NCBI GenBank assembly: GCA_944327135.1
Contig: CALVGQ010000025.1
Location: 1-57,843, forward strand
Origin: an uncultured Erysipelotrichaceae bacterium
Lineage (GTDB): Bacteria > Bacillota_I > Bacilli_A > Erysipelotrichales > Erysipelotrichaceae
Direction of reading: 5' to 3'
DNA length: 57,843 nt
Shown: positions 41,958-50,834 of the stretch, in pieces
Layout: every line of letters starts with the position of its first letter
Numbering within the stretch: position 1 is the stretch's first letter
The notes under the pieces: model-generated
The model's input: only the letters and a program-made list of their open reading frames with translations
Database searches by the model: none
What the model was told of the DNA's origin: nothing
Program-made: the position numbers and the translations under genes

Positions 41958-42637
41958 GCCAAAAGCAGGCAAAAATAAATTTGGTCGTTTATTGCCTAGG
42001 GTATACTTTAATTTTTCCTTTGCTGGCATCTCTGATTTTAAAAATGGTTGATTTTTCTTGTCAGGTATGGCTCTGGCCCTGGCTGGAAGCAGGAATCTAT
42101 GGCGTGACTTTTGTGGTAATCGTTTTGGGCAGCTGGAATTTGTTAAAAGATGAATTGCCTGTTCTTTTAAAAAATCGGAAAATGATTGTGAAAGAAATTA
42201 TTACTAATCAGGCTTTGATGTATCTGCTGAATTTTCTATGCAATCTGACGATTATGTTATTGACAGGCAGCGAACAAAGTAACAATCAGGATCAAGTGAT
42301 TGATTTGCTGAATAGTAAATTGCTCAGCACTGTCTTTTTGACAGTCATTTTTGCGCCGCTGGTAGAAGAGCTGGTTTTCCGTGGTTCTTTTTTCACGCTT
42401 TTTTATCGTAAAAATAAGCTTTTAACAGTTCTTTTGGCTTCCAGCGCGTTTGGACTGCTTCATGTTTTGTCCTCTGTGTTTGTTGCTGATTGGAGCGATT
42501 GTATCTATTTTCTTTCTTATGCATCGATGGGATTTTGTCTTTGCCGCTGTTATATTCGATCCCAGACAATTTATGGTCCGATCTTGCTGCATGTTTTAAA
42601 CAATTCCATCAGCGTTTTGCTGCTGCTGATGATTTAA
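41945..42637 (+). CDS. CPBP-family intramembrane metalloprotease
   Basis: 230 residues, about six membrane helices. The CPBP/Abi catalytic motifs are present: EELVFRGSFF (EExxxR) and FGLLHVLS, then a final LHVLNNSISVLL. These enzymes cut membrane substrates or process peptides. The start has AAGGAGG 7 bases upstream, within the end of mnmA. The substrate is unknown. Confidence 0.85.
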   Translation: MREMSQKQAKINLVVYCLGYTLIFPLLASLILKMVDFSCQVWLWPWLEAGIYGVTFVVIVLGSWNLLKDELPVLLKNRKMIVKEIITNQALMYLLNFLCNLTIMLLTGSEQSNNQDQVIDLLNSKLLSTVFLTVIFAPLVEELVFRGSFFTLFYRKNKLLTVLLASSAFGLLHVLSSVFVADWSDCIYFLSYASMGFCLCRCYIRSQTIYGPILLHVLNNSISVLLLLMI

Positions 42638-42646
42638 AGGTATTGC

Positions 42647-44827
42647 ATGAGCACAATGGATCGGATCACTGGAAAACTGACTGCGGTCATTTATCATAAC
42701 GAGGGAAACGGTTTTTCGGTTGCCCGTTTTCAGTTGTATGATTTAGAAGAAAAACAGATTATTATAACTGGATATTTTAAGCCTTTTGAATCGGATCAGC
42801 TGGTTCATTTAGAAGGATCCTATGTGGAACATCCCCGATATGGCATGCAGTTTCAAGTAGAACGGATAGAACGGGCGATTCCTGATGAAGAAGAATCGCT
42901 GATTCGCTTTTTTTCCGGACCTCTTTTTCCGGGAATTGGGAAAAAATATGCCAAAGCAATGTTTGACGTTTTAGGTTGCCAGATGATTGAACGGATTCGT
43001 AAAGATCCTTTGGTTTTGGATCAAATCCCAAAGATGAATGAAAAACGACGAACGGTGATTTTGGAAGGGATTCGTGCCAGTGAAGATGAACTGGAAAAAA
43101 CGGTTTCGTTTCTTCAGACGCATGGCCTTGGAATGCGAAATATCATGCGCATTGATCGTGTTTATGGTTCTGATGCCTTAGCCATCATTACTCAAGATCC
43201 GTATCGGCTTGTTCGTGAAGTGGACGGAATCGGATTTGCTACCGCGGATAAGTTAGCGATGAGTCTGGGCTTTGAGCCGGATTTTCCAGGAAGAATCGAG
43301 GCGGCTTTGGTTTCTTTGGTTATGGAGATGTGTATGATTGGAGGAGACAGCTATGTTGAAGTAGAAGAGCTGCCTTTGGCTTTGCAAAAAAAATGTGGTA
43401 TTTCTTCCATTGATTTTGCGGAGGCACTATTTCAATGTCTGCTAAGACGAGAACTGGTTCAGGAAGAGAATCGAGTCTATCCAATTAGTCAATATCTGTC
43501 AGAGGAAAATATTGCTCAGTTTTGTGCCTGTTTTCCGCAAGAGCGGCTGCCGAAGTGTGAACAGACAGAATTATATCATCAGCTTGATGAACTGCAGCAT
43601 TCAATACAGATTCAGTATGATCCACGGCAGATTGAAGCGATTGAACGTTTTTTTCATGAAGACTGCTTGATTTGCACTGGAGGTCCAGGTACAGGTAAGA
43701 CCACCCTGGTGAAGGCTATGGTTACACTGTTTCGTCAGTTGTATCCTACTTCTCAAATTGCCTGTTGCGCACCGACCGGACGGGCTGCAAAACGGTTAGC
43801 GGAATTGACTGGCGTAGAGTGTTCCACAATTCATAGTCTGCTGCGTTGGGATCTTGAGACGAATACGTTTGGAAAAAATGAAAAAGAACCATTAAGCTTG
43901 GATTGTTTGATCATTGACGAATTTTCAATGGTAGATGCTTGGCTGTTTGCCAATTTACTGCTGGCTGGATCACAGATCAAGAAGCTCTGTATCATTGGAG
44001 ATGAGGATCAATTGCCTTCAGTGGCTTGCGGAAGTGTTTTGCGGGATTTGATTGCTTCGAAAATTTTTCCTGTTGTTCGATTAGAAACAATCTTTCGGCA
44101 AAAAGAAGGGTCGGATGTGATCCGCTTAGCGCATCAGATTCGTCATGATGAAGTGGAACAGATGGAATATTGTGGGGATGTTGCTTTTTTTGAATGTGAT
44201 CAGTATGCGGTTAAAAATGGAATCATTCAAATTGTTCGTTCAGCCTTGCAAAAAGGATATTCTTTGGAAGAAATTCAGGTTTTAGCGGCGAAATATAACG
44301 GGGTAGCTGGAATTGACCGTTTGAATGCGACTCTGCAGGAATGTTTCAATCCTCCTGCACAAGAAAAACGCGAATGGAAAGTAGGTTATCGCTTATTTCG
44401 TGAGCAGGATAAAATCCTGCAGCTTAAAAATCAAGTGGAAGATAATATTTATAATGGAGATATAGGAATTTTGTCTGAAATCATTTACCCCAATGAGGAT
44501 ATTAATCATCAGCTTCGCTTTGTTATTGACTTTGACGGAAACTTTGTTGAGTACACTCAAGAAAATTTTCACCGAATCACGCATGCTTATTGTATTTCTG
44601 TTCATAAATCTCAAGGAAGCGAATATCCGATTGTAATTCTTCCTGTAGTCCGGGAAGCAGCGTTTATGCTGAAAAAACGATTGTTATATACTGGAATTAC
44701 ACGGGCTAAAAAATCCTTGATTCTTATTGGAGAAAAAGCAATCTGGCAACAGGGGCTGCATAATACGCATGAACGGCTCCGTCGAACTACGCTGCAAGAA
44801 AGAATTCAAAAAGAACTGCATAGATAA
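42647..44827 (+). CDS. recD2: RecD2-type helicase
   Basis: 726 residues, typical of RecD2. An N-terminal OB-like domain and helix-hairpin-helix (VDGIGFATADKLA) precede the helicase core: Walker A GGPGTGKTT at about 345-353, Walker B LIIDEFSMVD, GDEDQLPSV, and the C-terminal motif HKSQGSEYPIVILPV. It is a 5'-3' DNA helicase acting in repair without RecBC. It starts 10 bases after the CPBP gene with AAAGG upstream. Confidence 0.95.
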   Translation: MSTMDRITGKLTAVIYHNEGNGFSVARFQLYDLEEKQIIITGYFKPFESDQLVHLEGSYVEHPRYGMQFQVERIERAIPDEEESLIRFFSGPLFPGIGKKYAKAMFDVLGCQMIERIRKDPLVLDQIPKMNEKRRTVILEGIRASEDELEKTVSFLQTHGLGMRNIMRIDRVYGSDALAIITQDPYRLVREVDGIGFATADKLAMSLGFEPDFPGRIEAALVSLVMEMCMIGGDSYVEVEELPLALQKKCGISSIDFAEALFQCLLRRELVQEENRVYPISQYLSEENIAQFCACFPQERLPKCEQTELYHQLDELQHSIQIQYDPRQIEAIERFFHEDCLICTGGPGTGKTTLVKAMVTLFRQLYPTSQIACCAPTGRAAKRLAELTGVECSTIHSLLRWDLETNTFGKNEKEPLSLDCLIIDEFSMVDAWLFANLLLAGSQIKKLCIIGDEDQLPSVACGSVLRDLIASKIFPVVRLETIFRQKEGSDVIRLAHQIRHDEVEQMEYCGDVAFFECDQYAVKNGIIQIVRSALQKGYSLEEIQVLAAKYNGVAGIDRLNATLQECFNPPAQEKREWKVGYRLFREQDKILQLKNQVEDNIYNGDIGILSEIIYPNEDINHQLRFVIDFDGNFVEYTQENFHRITHAYCISVHKSQGSEYPIVILPVVREAAFMLKKRLLYTGITRAKKSLILIGEKAIWQQGLHNTHERLRRTTLQERIQKELHR

Positions 44828-44842
44828 GCATTTTAAAAAAAA

Positions 44843-44860
44843 AAATTCAAGCTTGAATTT
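44843..44860. repeat. 18-bp perfect palindrome upstream of the TPR regulator gene
   Basis: AAATTCAAGCTTGAATTT reads identically on both strands. A further half-site ATTCAAG follows at 44869-44875. It sits between recD2 and a putative HTH/TPR regulator gene, about 120 bases before its start, and could be an operator or part of a terminator. Confidence 0.6.
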
Positions 44861-44884
44861 AAGTTTACATTCAAGGTTTTTTCT
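44852..44884 (+). terminator. Terminator of the mnmA-recD2 unit
   Basis: CTTGAAT (44852-44858) pairs with ATTCAAG (44869-44875) across a 10-base loop, followed by GTTTTTTC. The left arm is also half of a perfect palindrome (44843-44860), so alternative pairing is possible. Confidence 0.6.
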
Positions 44885-44898
44885 TATCTAATTCCCGT

Positions 44899-44904
44899 TA
44901 TAAT
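44899..44904 (+). promoter_or_regulatory. -10 element before the TPR regulator gene
   Basis: TATAAT at 44899-44904 without a clear -35, about 77 bases before the start codon. Confidence 0.35.
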
Positions 44905-44980
44905 ATCGGTATAGATGGTTTTATCTTTTGCGTTTATCTTTCTAAAAAAATGGTGAAACCAAAAAATAAGGGGGATTTTT

Positions 44981-46249
44981 ATGCCGAGGGAAAGCTCGGG
45001 GGAACAGGATGTGTTAAGAATGAATAATGAGTTGGGATGTTTTTACAAAACAGTTCGGCTTTACAAGGTCGTTACCAAAAAAGAAGTTTGTGCAAAAGCC
45101 AGGTTATCCAGACAGTATTTGACTCGGATCGAGGATTGTACTGATTTTTTTAGCATCAGTCGGGGAATGAATGAAAAAATGCAAAAAGCATTAAAAATTC
45201 TTTTTGAAAATAATCCATCTTTAATTCAGGACTTCGATCAAAAAAAAGAAGAATTTATTAATGCTTGTTTGTATGTTAAAAATCAACAAGCTATTGAGCT
45301 TTATCAGCAGATCGATGAAATGAAAAAAAGAATAGAAAATTCAGTTCGATTTCCTGAATATTTGTTGCTGCGCTTTATTTATGCGGTTCTTTTCGATCAG
45401 AAGGATCCGGAACTGGATGCTATTCAGTTGATCTTAAAAAAAATCAACAGACACTTTGATTTAATCAGCCGTCAGCGATACGGTTTAATTACTGGAATTT
45501 ATGAAATGAAAAAAGGTCATCTGGATGCTGCTTATGAAGCATTATGTCAAGCCCGTCAGCTAGGTAATGATGAACGGCTTCAATCGATGGTTGTGTACTC
45601 TTTAGGCTTGCTTGCCTTAAAAAGAAATAATAGTTTAGAAGCTTTGCGCTATACGATGAAAGCTCGTGAACTTTTTGATAGTACCTGTAATTACAAGCGA
45701 AGCATTCAATGTCTTTCTCACCTTGCTTTGATCTGGATGCACCTTCGTGAATATGAAGGGGCTATCCAGTTATGTGAAGAAGCGATTCAAGCGGCATATT
45801 CTTTGGATTATTCGGCAGTGTTAGGACTCAATTTCCGGTATTTAAGTTGGATTGCGTTGCAGCAGGATGATTATTTCCATACCCTTTCTTTTGCACAGAA
45901 GGCGGCTCAATATGGCGAAACCTGTCCAATGATATGCTTTTATGCTTCTTTTGCTTGTTGGAAACAAGGACTAAATGCGGAGGGAAATCGATGGATTGCT
46001 TCCGGACTTAATCATAGTATTCAAGGCCCGTCTTTAAGTGTAAAACTGCTTCGGCAGCTTCGGCGATTGAACCGTGATCCTGAGGCGATAGAAGCTGTTT
46101 TATTGAATATGATGGAAGCTGTTCAAAAAACGGCAGTCATCGATCATGATCTTTTGCGGCTGATCTATCACGAATTGGCTTTATTCTATAAATCTCATTC
46201 TGATTATAAATCAGCAGTTGAATTTTATGAGCGTTATCTTCAATTATAG
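44981..46249 (+). CDS. HTH plus TPR-repeat regulator (Rgg/PlcR-like architecture)
   Basis: 422 residues. The N-terminal ~65 residues form an XRE-type helix-turn-helix (YKVVTKKEVCAKARLSRQYLTRIED), and the rest is a helical array with TPR-like signatures (LALIWMHLREYEGAIQLCEEAIQ, SDYKSAVEFYERYLQL). This layout fits peptide-responsive regulators of the RRNPP group. No secreted signal peptide gene is evident next to it. GGGGG precedes the ATG. It could instead be a non-peptide regulator; the ligand is unknown. Confidence 0.7.
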   Translation: MPRESSGEQDVLRMNNELGCFYKTVRLYKVVTKKEVCAKARLSRQYLTRIEDCTDFFSISRGMNEKMQKALKILFENNPSLIQDFDQKKEEFINACLYVKNQQAIELYQQIDEMKKRIENSVRFPEYLLLRFIYAVLFDQKDPELDAIQLILKKINRHFDLISRQRYGLITGIYEMKKGHLDAAYEALCQARQLGNDERLQSMVVYSLGLLALKRNNSLEALRYTMKARELFDSTCNYKRSIQCLSHLALIWMHLREYEGAIQLCEEAIQAAYSLDYSAVLGLNFRYLSWIALQQDDYFHTLSFAQKAAQYGETCPMICFYASFACWKQGLNAEGNRWIASGLNHSIQGPSLSVKLLRQLRRLNRDPEAIEAVLLNMMEAVQKTAVIDHDLLRLIYHELALFYKSHSDYKSAVEFYERYLQL

Positions 46250-46309
46250 AAAAATTAGGATAATTCCAAAAAAATGCTGCACACTAAGAGCGTAAGGAGT
46301 GTGAGCTCA

Positions 46310-46459
46310 ATGAGAAGATGTATATTTTCAATGCTAACCGGCTGTCTTATTGGAATGATCGTCGCCTATAACTATGAGGATGAACTGGAAGATACGGTCC
46401 ATCATGCTTGTCGATGCCGGCGCAAAATGATGCGGAAAGTTCATCAGCTTTCGAAATAA
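46310..46459 (+). CDS. Small single-pass membrane protein
   Basis: 49 residues from ATG 46310 (AAGGAG 10 bases upstream); an in-frame ATG at 46274 is possible. A short membrane helix (IFSMLTGCLIGMIVAYNY) is followed by an acidic then Arg/Cys-rich tail (CRCRRKMMRK). Not recognised; YtxH-like proteins are similar in plan. Its stop codon lies inside a hairpin that also contains the ribosome binding site of the next gene. Confidence 0.5.
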   Translation: MRRCIFSMLTGCLIGMIVAYNYEDELEDTVHHACRCRRKMMRKVHQLSK

Positions 46460-46474
46460 CCCCAGGGGGTTATT
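46454..46474 (+). promoter_or_regulatory. Hairpin overlapping a stop codon and the next ribosome binding site
   Basis: AAATAACCC pairs with GGGTTATTT around a CAGG loop. The GGGGG inside it is the only Shine-Dalgarno-like stretch for the gene at 46481. It may act as a weak terminator (TTTTC follows) or as a translational switch. Confidence 0.5.
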
Positions 46475-46480
46475 TTCTTT

Positions 46481-47521
46481 ATGAAGATCGAACAAATTCA
46501 ATTTCTCGTGTATTCTCTGCTAGCCTGCTTGCTTGCACTTTTGGTACTTGAGCAGTTAGGTCTACTGCAGGGAATCTTAGGTTTGCTGGCCCAAGGACGT
46601 TTTCTGTTTCTTTCGCTGATTTTAGTTTTTATTTTTGAACCACTGATTGAATGGATTCCCTGGTTTTCACGAGCTGTTCGCTGCACACTGGTCTATTTCA
46701 GTTTATTGATTTTGATTGCCTTGTTTTTTGTTTTGGTTATACCGGTCCTGGTTCGGGAGCTGTCACAAATTGAAAGTGCAATCCGCTCTTTATCTCAAAT
46801 TCCTGTTTTTGAGTCAGCACTCAGTGGATTGAAAAAAATAGATCCAGGACAAGGAATTGCTTTCGCTTATCAGTCTACTGTTGGCTTATTTCATTCAATC
46901 AGTGATTTCTCGCTCAGTTATTTGGCGGCTTATTTTATTTCACTCGATCTTTTTTCGATTTTAAAATTAATTCGAAAACACGGTCCTCATCTTGACCAGT
47001 TTCGGTATTTTTACGCGACCTGTAGCAATGTACTTTTTCATTACATGAAGGGACTGGCTTTGGATCTTTTGTTTCTTTTTGTCAGTACTTCGTTGCTGCT
47101 GTCCCTTTTTCGGTTTAAAAATCCATTTATTTTTGCCCTGGTTCTGTCTTTTTTTAATCTCATTCCGTATATTGGTGCTGCAGTTGGAGAAGGGATTATT
47201 CTATTGGTGGATTTGATTAGTTTGGGTCAGCTTCGGTTAGAACTTTTGTTAGCCCTTTTTTTGCTGCAACAGGTTGAAGCTAATTTTGTGCAGCCGTTCA
47301 TTTTTCAAAAGGTGCTGGATATCAAGCCGATTGTAACCTTAATCTCTATTCTTGTTTTCGGTTATTTGTTTGGTTTTGCAGGACTGATCTTAGCTCCGGT
47401 TTTGGCCGTAATTGTTCAACTAGCTTATCGAAGCTATGTTTATACAAAGGTGCGAAAAAAGATTGGCACTTGGGAGAATATGTGGTATAATTTCGACGAA
47501 ATCGGTGAAGAAGATAAGTAG
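46481..47521 (+). CDS. AI-2E family transporter (YtvI/PerM-like)
   Basis: 346 residues with seven to eight predicted membrane helices. The family signature near the C-terminus is seen in IPYIGAAVGEGIILLVD and QQVEANFVQPFIFQKVLDIKPIVTLIS (N-x-x-x-P block). The substrate of most such proteins is unknown; some export autoinducer-2 or act as Na+/H+ antiporters. The alaS T-box promoter lies in its last codons. Confidence 0.85.
   Translation: MKIEQIQFLVYSLLACLLALLVLEQLGLLQGILGLLAQGRFLFLSLILVFIFEPLIEWIPWFSRAVRCTLVYFSLLILIALFFVLVIPVLVRELSQIESAIRSLSQIPVFESALSGLKKIDPGQGIAFAYQSTVGLFHSISDFSLSYLAAYFISLDLFSILKLIRKHGPHLDQFRYFYATCSNVLFHYMKGLALDLLFLFVSTSLLLSLFRFKNPFIFALVLSFFNLIPYIGAAVGEGIILLVDLISLGQLRLELLLALFLLQQVEANFVQPFIFQKVLDIKPIVTLISILVFGYLFGFAGLILAPVLAVIVQLAYRSYVYTKVRKKIGTWENMWYNFDEIGEEDK
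47463..47491 (+). promoter_or_regulatory. Promoter of the alaS operon, within the end of the preceding gene
   Basis: TTGGCA (47463-47468), 17-base spacer, TATAAT (47486-47491), inside the last 60 bases of the AI-2E-family gene. Confidence 0.75.
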
Positions 47522-47712
47522 GACATGAGCCGACAGAGACAGGATATTGGTGAGATTCCTGATTCATGACCGAAGCTCCTTCTGAGAGTGTTTAATCCAC
47601 ACCGCAGGTCTGCGTTATCAGACAGAATTGAGGGGCATGTTTTAGCATGAATCAGGATGGTACCGCGTAAAGTTCATTGCGTTCCTGTAAAGAACAGGAA
47701 CGTTTTTATTTT
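47498..47712 (+). promoter_or_regulatory. Alanine T-box leader of alaS
   Basis: The antiterminator core GGATGGTACCGCGT lies at 47655-47668. The terminator stem CGTTCCTGT (47680-47688) with ACAGGAACG (47694-47702) and TTTTTATTTT follows. GCT at 47575-47577 in CGAAGCTCC is the likely alanine specifier, although it could also pair with GAGC at 47527. alaS is downstream. Confidence 0.85.
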
Positions 47713-47842
47713 GAAGGGGGATTTCAAGATCAGAGTTTGAGCTTAGATAGATTGGATCAAGCAAAAGTGATGCTCAGCATTAAAAAAATCCGGAAACTGA
47801 GCGATTCAGTTTAAAACAGGAGATGAAAATGAAAGGAGACAA

Positions 47843-47877
47843 TGCAAAATTGATTTACCGGAAAATATAATTTTGCA
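47843..47877 (+). promoter_or_regulatory. Hairpin between the T-box and alaS
   Basis: TGCAAAATT (47843-47851) and AATTTTGCA (47869-47877) form a perfect 9-bp stem just 11 bases before the alaS ATG. AAAGGAG lies immediately 5' of the stem, and a 15-codon reading frame (47829-47873) with a good ribosome binding site runs through it. Confidence 0.55.
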
Positions 47878-47888
47878 GAAGATAGCAA

Positions 47889-50513
47889 ATGAAAGAACTA
47901 ACAGGAAGCCAAGTAAGACAAATGTTTCTTGATTATTTTGCACAGCATGGTCACATGATTGAACCGGGAGCCAGCCTTATTCCGCATAATGATCCGACGC
48001 TACTTTGGATCAATGCGGGAGTTGCCGCATTAAAAAAATATTTTGATGGCACAGAAAAACCCAAATGCAACCGCATTGCCAATGCGCAGAAAAGTATTCG
48101 GACCAATGATATTGAAAATGTAGGGAAGACAGCTCGTCATCATACTTTTTTTGAAATGCTGGGGAATTTTTCCATTGGCGATTACTTTAAAGAAGAAGCG
48201 ATTCCGTTTGCTTGGGAATTTTTGACAAGTCCTGAATGGATCGGATTTGAAAAAGAAAAAATGTACATCACGGTTTATCCGGATGATACGGAAGCCTATC
48301 GAATCTGGACGGAAGTATGTCATGTCGATCCAAGCCATATTTTGAAAACAAAAGAAAATTTCTGGGAAATTGGTGAAGGTCCGGGTGGTCCAGACAGCGA
48401 GATCTTTTATGATCGCGGGCCGGCTTATGATCCGCAGGGATTAGGAGAAAAACTATTTTTTGAAGAAATTGAAAATGATCGTTATATTGAAGTTTGGAAC
48501 GTTGTTTTCAGTCAGTATGATTGCCGTCCAGGTGAACTGGATCGTCGAGACTACAAAGAATTGCCGCAAAAAAACATTGACACTGGAATGGGATTGGAAC
48601 GTCTTGTTTCGATTATTCAGCAAGGGGAAACCAATTTTGATACCGATTTATTTTTGCCGATTATTCGTGCTACAGAGAAAATTGCAAAAGTACCGTATGA
48701 AGGAGAATACAAAATGGCGTATCGGGTCATTGCCGACCATATTCGCACCGTGACCTTTGCCATTAGCGATGGTGCGGCATTCTCCAATGAAGGACGAGGC
48801 TATGTTTTGCGCCGTGTCTTGCGGCGAGCAGTACGTTATGGAATCAAGCTGGGAATTCAGGGTGCCTTTATGTATCGGTTGGTTGAGGTCGTAACTGACA
48901 ACATGAAAGATTTTTATCCGAATCTGGAAGAACGGAAAGCCCTGGTAGCTCGATTAGTAAAAATTGAGGAAGAAACCTTCGCTGCAACTTTAAACAATGG
49001 TGAGAAGCTGCTTCAGGAAGCGCTGGTTTCAGCCGAACAGGGAAAAGTTCTGGCGGGAGAAGTGATGTTCAAGCTTTATGATACATATGGATTTCCAAAA
49101 GAGCTGACTCAGGAAATTGCAGAAGAAAAAGGATTTTCAGTAGATCTTGAAGGGTTTGAACGTTGCATGGAAGAACAGCGGGAACGAGCACGCTCAGCGC
49201 GAGAGCAGGAACAGTCGATGACCAGTCAATCGGCGGATCTGATGGCTTTTACAGAAGAATCGGTTTTTACAGGATATGCTGAATTAGAGACTGAGGGAGT
49301 TGTTCTAGCTTGTTTTAAAGAGGGAAAGCATGTTTCAGAAATTACTGATGAAGGACAGATCATTGTAGATCGGACATGCTTCTATGCCGAAAGCGGAGGA
49401 CAGATTGCTGATATGGGGACATTTGGAAGTGAAACAGTAAAAGGCCAGATTATCAATGTAATAAAAGCTCCGCATCATCAGCATCTGCATACTGTTCATA
49501 TCAGTGAAGGTACGCTGCGGCAAGGTGATCGGATTAACTTGAAGGTTGATCAGCCGCGGCGATTAAAGATCAAGGCCAATCACAGTTCGATCCATTTGCT
49601 GCAAAGTGCACTCCGTCAGGTATTAGGCACTCATATTGCCCAGGCAGGTTCTTATGCTGGGGATGAATATAGCCGGTTTGATTTTACTCACTATGAGAAA
49701 ATGAGCGAGCAGCAGCTATATCAGGTAGAAGATCTGGTCAATCGAATGATCATGGATGCGCACCCGGTTACAACTGAAATCATGCCTATCGAAGAAGCGA
49801 AAAACAGTGGAGCGATTGCTTTGTTTGATGAAAAATATGGTGATACAGTACGTGTGGTTTCGATGGGTTCAGTTTCAAAAGAACTCTGTGGTGGAACGCA
49901 TGTCGGCAATACAGAAGAAATCGGGGTATATCGAATCGTTTCTGAAGAGAGTATTGGCTCTGGAATCCGGCGAATTACAGCAAAGACCAAAATGGCAGCG
50001 TACCATGATTTTATTGCTCAACAGGATCAGCTGAAAAGGATTGCTTCTTTGCTGAAATTAAATAGTACGCAGCAAACTGAAGAAAAGGTCGCGCAGCTGC
50101 TGGAGGAGATGACAGAGCTGCGGAAAACACTGACCTCGATGAATCAGGCGATGCTGATGCTGCGGGCAGAGGAAATGGCCCAGCAGGCAGAATCGATCAA
50201 AGGTCTGAATGTTGTGATCCGGCGCTTGAATCATGCGGACAACAGTACCTTGAAAGCGTTGGCAGAAACTATTCGAAACAAATGCGTTAACGCTTTTGTC
50301 TTCCTGGCGAATGTTAGTGAGGAAAAAGTTGTTTATGTTGCGGCTTGTAGTCCGCAAGCAATTGCTCAGGGAATCAAAGCTGGTGAAATGGCGAAGTTTG
50401 CTGCTCAGCTAAGCGGCGGCAACGGCGGAGGCCGTCCAGATCTAGCTCAGGCGGGTGGAAAAGAAATTTCCGGTGTTGATTCAGTTTTGCGGCAAATCCG
50501 AGAAAAACTGTAA
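47889..50513 (+). CDS. alaS: Alanine--tRNA ligase
   Basis: 874 residues. The class II core has TFFEMLGNFSIGDYFK and NIDTGMGLERL. The editing domain has NHSSIHLLQSALR, and the zinc site and editing motif CGGTHVGNTEEIG follow. The C-Ala domain ends the protein (GGNGGGRPDLAQAGG). It charges tRNA-Ala and clears mischarged Ser/Gly. No strong ribosome binding site is next to the ATG; a hairpin could bring AAAGGAG (47833) nearer. ireB and ruvX follow, as in Bacillus. Confidence 0.97.
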   Translation: MKELTGSQVRQMFLDYFAQHGHMIEPGASLIPHNDPTLLWINAGVAALKKYFDGTEKPKCNRIANAQKSIRTNDIENVGKTARHHTFFEMLGNFSIGDYFKEEAIPFAWEFLTSPEWIGFEKEKMYITVYPDDTEAYRIWTEVCHVDPSHILKTKENFWEIGEGPGGPDSEIFYDRGPAYDPQGLGEKLFFEEIENDRYIEVWNVVFSQYDCRPGELDRRDYKELPQKNIDTGMGLERLVSIIQQGETNFDTDLFLPIIRATEKIAKVPYEGEYKMAYRVIADHIRTVTFAISDGAAFSNEGRGYVLRRVLRRAVRYGIKLGIQGAFMYRLVEVVTDNMKDFYPNLEERKALVARLVKIEEETFAATLNNGEKLLQEALVSAEQGKVLAGEVMFKLYDTYGFPKELTQEIAEEKGFSVDLEGFERCMEEQRERARSAREQEQSMTSQSADLMAFTEESVFTGYAELETEGVVLACFKEGKHVSEITDEGQIIVDRTCFYAESGGQIADMGTFGSETVKGQIINVIKAPHHQHLHTVHISEGTLRQGDRINLKVDQPRRLKIKANHSSIHLLQSALRQVLGTHIAQAGSYAGDEYSRFDFTHYEKMSEQQLYQVEDLVNRMIMDAHPVTTEIMPIEEAKNSGAIALFDEKYGDTVRVVSMGSVSKELCGGTHVGNTEEIGVYRIVSEESIGSGIRRITAKTKMAAYHDFIAQQDQLKRIASLLKLNSTQQTEEKVAQLLEEMTELRKTLTSMNQAMLMLRAEEMAQQAESIKGLNVVIRRLNHADNSTLKALAETIRNKCVNAFVFLANVSEEKVVYVAACSPQAIAQGIKAGEMAKFAAQLSGGNGGGRPDLAQAGGKEISGVDSVLRQIREKL

Positions 50514-50576
50514 CTATCCCTTTATTTTTAACCTGAAGTACGATAAAATAACTGGTATAAAGAGGAGGGATCATGG

Positions 50577-50834
50577 ATGTCTAAACAATGCACAGAAACG
50601 ATGTCCTTTAAATCAGAAGATATTCAGCGAGACAATATCAAGCAGGTTCTTCGTTTGACCAAGGAAGCCTTGGAAGAACGTGGTTATAACGCGGTCAATC
50701 AGTTGGCCGGGTATCTGATTTCAAATGATCCTGCTTATATTTCCAGTCATCGTAACGCTCGTTCGATTATTCAGTCTGTAGAACGATATGAAATTATTGA
50801 AGAACTGGTTCGCAGTTATCTGGAAGAAAAGTAA
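50577..50834 (+). CDS. ireB: IreB family regulatory phosphoprotein (DUF965)
   Basis: 85 residues. TMSFKSEDIQRDNIKQVL, ALEERGYNAVNQLAGYLISNDPAYISSHRNARSIIQ (in pieces: ERGYNAVNQLAGYLI, DPAYISSHRNAR) and a Glu-rich end match IreB. In Enterococcus it is a substrate of the Ser/Thr kinase IreK and affects cephalosporin resistance. GAGGAGG precedes the ATG. Its stop overlaps ruvX, part of the alaS-ireB-ruvX-DUF1292 cluster. Confidence 0.95.
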   Translation: MSKQCTETMSFKSEDIQRDNIKQVLRLTKEALEERGYNAVNQLAGYLISNDPAYISSHRNARSIIQSVERYEIIEELVRSYLEEK

